Positions 62,901 through 64,000 of a stretch of DNA of 64,000 nt are shown here, one piece after another. This DNA comes from Notospermus geniculatus. Taxonomy: Eukaryota > Nemertea > Pilidiophora > Heteronemertea > Lineidae. Both the position numbers and the translations under genes were made by a program. The DNA is taken from positions 44,080 to 108,079 of the forward strand of contig NMRB01000760.1 in the NCBI GenBank assembly GCA_002633025.1, read 5' to 3'. Numbering within the stretch: position 1 is the first letter of the stretch; the number at the start of each line of letters is the position of its first letter. The notes beneath the pieces were generated by a model. The model worked only from the letters and a program-made list of their open reading frames with translations, searched no databases and was not told where the DNA came from.

Positions 62901-63106
62901 CACGCTCCGATCCTATGATGCTTTTGTCATCATCAGAAATATGAGATCCTCATTTCATCTGATTTCAGTCCCCACCAAGATTTTCAGGACCGGTCCAAGT
63001 GAATTGTTCATCAAACCAAGGTCCACCATCACCCTCAACTGTAAGGCAAAGGGACTCCCCTCACCGAAGATCTCCTGGTATTTGAACGGAGTGCCTATTG
63101 ANAGTG
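44604..63106 (+). CDS. PAPLN-like: Papilin-like extracellular matrix protein (3' end beyond window)
   Basis: A secreted matrix glycoprotein related to ADAMTS-like proteins. About 37 exons encode ~2400 residues inside the window, and every junction keeps frame. Order: signal peptide ([20 protein letters not shown]), TSP1 ([18 protein letters not shown]), ADAMTS-type Cys-rich/spacer ([15 protein letters not shown]), six TSP1 repeats, fifteen GCC-type Cys repeats, eleven Kunitz domains, an antistasin-like exon, a Cys-rich exon, WAP, one more GCC repeat, and Ig domains. This order matches papilin; the Kunitz and GCC counts are high. Most Kunitz exons are symmetrical phase 1-1. Two introns use GC-AG boundaries. 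The start is the ATG 3 bases into exon 44601-44681; a duplicated start exon lies upstream. An N at 63102 makes one codon uncertain. Confidence 0.93.
48031..48064. repeat. Perfect 16-bp-arm hairpin in a papilin intron
   Basis: ACCATAAACTAATCAC, loop CA, GTGATTAGTTTATGGT. The arms are exact complements with a two-base loop, 47 bases after the end of a spacer exon. Confidence 0.9.
49439..52189 (+). CDS. Papilin exons 9-15: six TSP1 repeats
   Basis: Exons: 49439-49571, 49894-50020, 50382-50592, 50894-51082, 51223-51399, 51561-51740, 52048-52189. Repeat starts: [77 protein letters not shown] and [16 protein letters not shown]. From the third repeat on, introns fall at the same place, just after the W-S-K/E/G-K before CxxxC, in phase 0; the exons evidently multiplied by unequal duplication. 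The first intron here has a GC donor (CAAG|GCAAGT). Confidence 0.93.
52338..55028 (+). CDS. Papilin GCC-repeat region (15 copies)
   Basis: Exons 52338-52546, 52962-53202 and a 1680-base exon 53349-55028. They encode fifteen copies of a 4-Cys motif of the form C-x6-GCC-x-D-G-x-T-x-A-x-G-P-N-x-E-G-C, e.g. [19 protein letters not shown]. The spacing is tight, except for Thr/Ser/Glu-rich linkers (such as [16 protein letters not shown]) around 53480-54050 and 54240-54350, which are likely O-glycosylated and acidic. Repeat 5 is split by a phase-1 intron. A 16th copy lies separately at 61708-61812. Confidence 0.93.
52654..52745 (+). mobile_element. tRNA-derived SINE-like sequence in a papilin intron
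   Basis: GGGGATTTAGCTCAGTGGTG matches a tRNA box A, and GGTTGGGTTCGAATCCCG matches box B; their spacing is longer than in a true tRNA. Confidence 0.65.
55217..60282 (+). CDS. Papilin Kunitz array, eleven domains
   Basis: Exons: 55217-55393, 55780-55956, 56164-56340, 56600-56773, 56946-57128, 57254-57392 with 57511-57641 (one domain split within NKNR|F), 58059-58298, 58724-58906, 59161-59361, 59650-59826, 60061-60282. Each domain has six Cys in BPTI order and the GGC-x-GN-x-NRF motif. The residue after the second Cys (P1) reads R, D, N, A, T, R, T, D, L, Y, N. Only domains 1 and 6 look like trypsin-type inhibitors, 9 and 10 could suit chymotrypsin/elastase-like proteases, and the rest are probably structural. 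Domain 6 is followed by a poly-Thr linker. The donor after 59361 (GTTGGT) is weak. Confidence 0.94.
60621..61083 (+). CDS. Papilin antistasin-like and Cys-rich exons
   Basis: Exon 60621-60715 reads [20 protein letters not shown] then [12 protein letters not shown], an antistasin-type spacing. Exon 60990-61083 reads [20 protein letters not shown] then [11 protein letters not shown], a Cys-rich segment often found next to it. Both splice in frame. Confidence 0.75.
61329..61472 (+). CDS. Papilin WAP domain exon
   Basis: [20 protein letters not shown], then [20 protein letters not shown], then VCADPVML. Eight Cys in WAP (four-disulfide core) order including the CC pair. WAP domains commonly inhibit proteases or bind matrix. 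The exon is phase 1-1. Confidence 0.88.
61708..61812 (+). CDS. Papilin isolated 16th GCC repeat
   Basis: [20 protein letters not shown] then [15 protein letters not shown], in its own phase 1-1 exon between the WAP and Ig exons. It is the same 4-Cys motif as the array at 52338-55028 but separated from it by all eleven Kunitz domains. Confidence 0.88.
62267..63106 (+). CDS. Papilin Ig domains (one complete, second begun)
   Basis: Exons 62267-62390 and 62684-62847 make one I-set domain: [20 protein letters not shown], then [20 protein letters not shown]. The intron between has a GC donor (GATAG|GCAAGT). Exon 62969-63106 starts a second domain ([20 protein letters not shown]) and ends at an N-containing codon; the rest lies to the right. 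Confidence 0.9.
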
Positions 63107-63129
63107 GTAAGTGGCAATTCTGGTCATTA

Positions 63130-63517
63130 GGGAGTTTTCGCAAATCTGACGAAAAACAAAGTACGAAATACGAAATTGGACGTCATATCTATGACATTAT
63201 GTATTTCAGGAAATGGTTGGTACCACAAATGTCCCTCCTGCCAGTGCGTCTTTTAGCATGCCATGTAAGACCGAGAAAGTTATGGCGCATCTTGAATTTT
63301 TAATTTTCCAATTCGTATCAACGAAGTGGAAACGAAAGATAAATTTCAAAGTTTAATATACACCGTACCTCTGTCGTTCTAACGTCATACGCTAAGACGC
63401 TCTTGCAGCAGGCGATATTTGTGGTACCAGCCATTTCCTGAAATACATTACGTCATAGATATGACATCCAATTTCGTATTTCGTACTTCGTATTTCGTCA
63501 GACTTGCGAAAACTCCC
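63130..63517. mobile_element. MITE, 388 bp, TA-flanked (copy 3 of 3)
   Basis: Same ends as 9570-9959 (GGGAGTTTTCGCAAATCTGA, mirrored). TA flanks both ends. It sits 23 bases after the end of a papilin Ig exon, so the insertion is inside an intron. Confidence 0.88.
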
Positions 63518-63726
63518 TATTCATGCCAAAAGAGAGGAACATTTTTTCTGCCTCTACGTAGTGTCATATTGACAGTCCTGTCATCTGTGCCACACCAACA
63601 ATGTTCTAGTTCAAACATCTAAGTTTTGTTGCAGCTGATTTTCAAGGGTCGATTCCTCATCATGCGGCAGAAACCTATTTTTTAAGCTCAGGCTTTGAAT
63701 TAAAGTTTTATTTCCTCCTTCATCAG

Positions 63727-63868
63727 ATTCATTGATTCACAAATCCTACGACATTCTCTGTGAGTAAACAGTAATGTTGACGCAACAATTTCCAAATGTT
63801 ATTTGACCTCATCACATTTTTGTATCTCTGTTCAGTGACAACAACTAGCAAACCCACAAAACGCACTC
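63727..63868 (+). CDS. Two candidate 33-nt microexons of papilin
   Basis: 63727-63759 (acceptor CATCAG, donor GTGAGT) reads DSLIHKSYDIL. 63836-63868 (acceptor TTCAG, donor GTAAGA) reads LTTTSKPTKRT. Both are exactly 33 nt and phase 1-1, so they would keep the frame from 63106. They do not look like the second half of an Ig domain, so they may be alternative inserts or chance. Confidence 0.35.
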
Positions 63869-64000
63869 GTAAGATATGGCTATCATCACAAATTTATATT
63901 ACTGCTATCATGAAACACTAACCACCACAAAAGATGCATGCATAATTCGCTGAAAATCATTATATGCATGTCACCACATGATGCGTCGTTTGACCACGAT

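Overview
Eukaryotic genomic DNA from an animal. Genes are split into many short exons with GT-AG introns, and the products are typically metazoan: an ionotropic glutamate receptor, a papilin, and a circularly permutated Ras/vWA protein. The introns and spacers are crowded with fold-back elements (MITE-like), minisatellites and tRNA-derived SINE-like repeats. The gene families, the globin leader exon and the repeat style suggest a marine invertebrate, perhaps a spiralian (mollusc-like). The species cannot be fixed from this window.

Layout. (1) 1-1025: palindromic and dispersed repeats. (2) 1026-16200, minus strand: a complete 14-exon ionotropic glutamate receptor. All splice phases agree and the model encodes 926 residues. 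Its introns hold an 11-copy 212-bp satellite, two minisatellites and about ten inverted-repeat elements. (3) 16201-28100: no recognisable gene; SINE-like copies, a 30-bp minisatellite, MITEs and a degenerate tRNA-Asp-like copy. (4) 28115-28290, plus: first coding exon of a probable membrane-anchored globin, followed by a 224-base gap of Ns. (5) 30438-33931, plus: eight exons of the C-terminal vWA-type half of a circularly permutated Ras protein 1-like gene, 5' part missing. (6) 35934-36395, plus: a single-exon secreted Ig-like orphan, then a decayed LINE ORF1-like fragment. (7) 37000-43700: mostly repeats and unassigned sequence. (8) 43735-63868, plus: a very large papilin gene that runs off the right edge. 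Its order is signal peptide, TSP1, ADAMTS-like Cys-rich/spacer, six TSP1, fifteen short GCC-type Cys repeats, eleven Kunitz domains, an antistasin-like segment, a Cys-rich exon, WAP, a 16th GCC repeat, and Ig domains.

Nothing suggests that the genes form one pathway. The receptor acts at the plasma membrane, papilin in the extracellular matrix, and the vWA/Ras-like protein inside the cell. The most striking observations are a native threonine at the Lurcher position of the receptor's M3 gating motif, an aspartate where glutamate-binding receptors carry glutamate, the strong expansion of the papilin Cys repeats and Kunitz domains, a duplicated papilin signal-peptide exon, and a MITE insertion whose empty site sits next to it.
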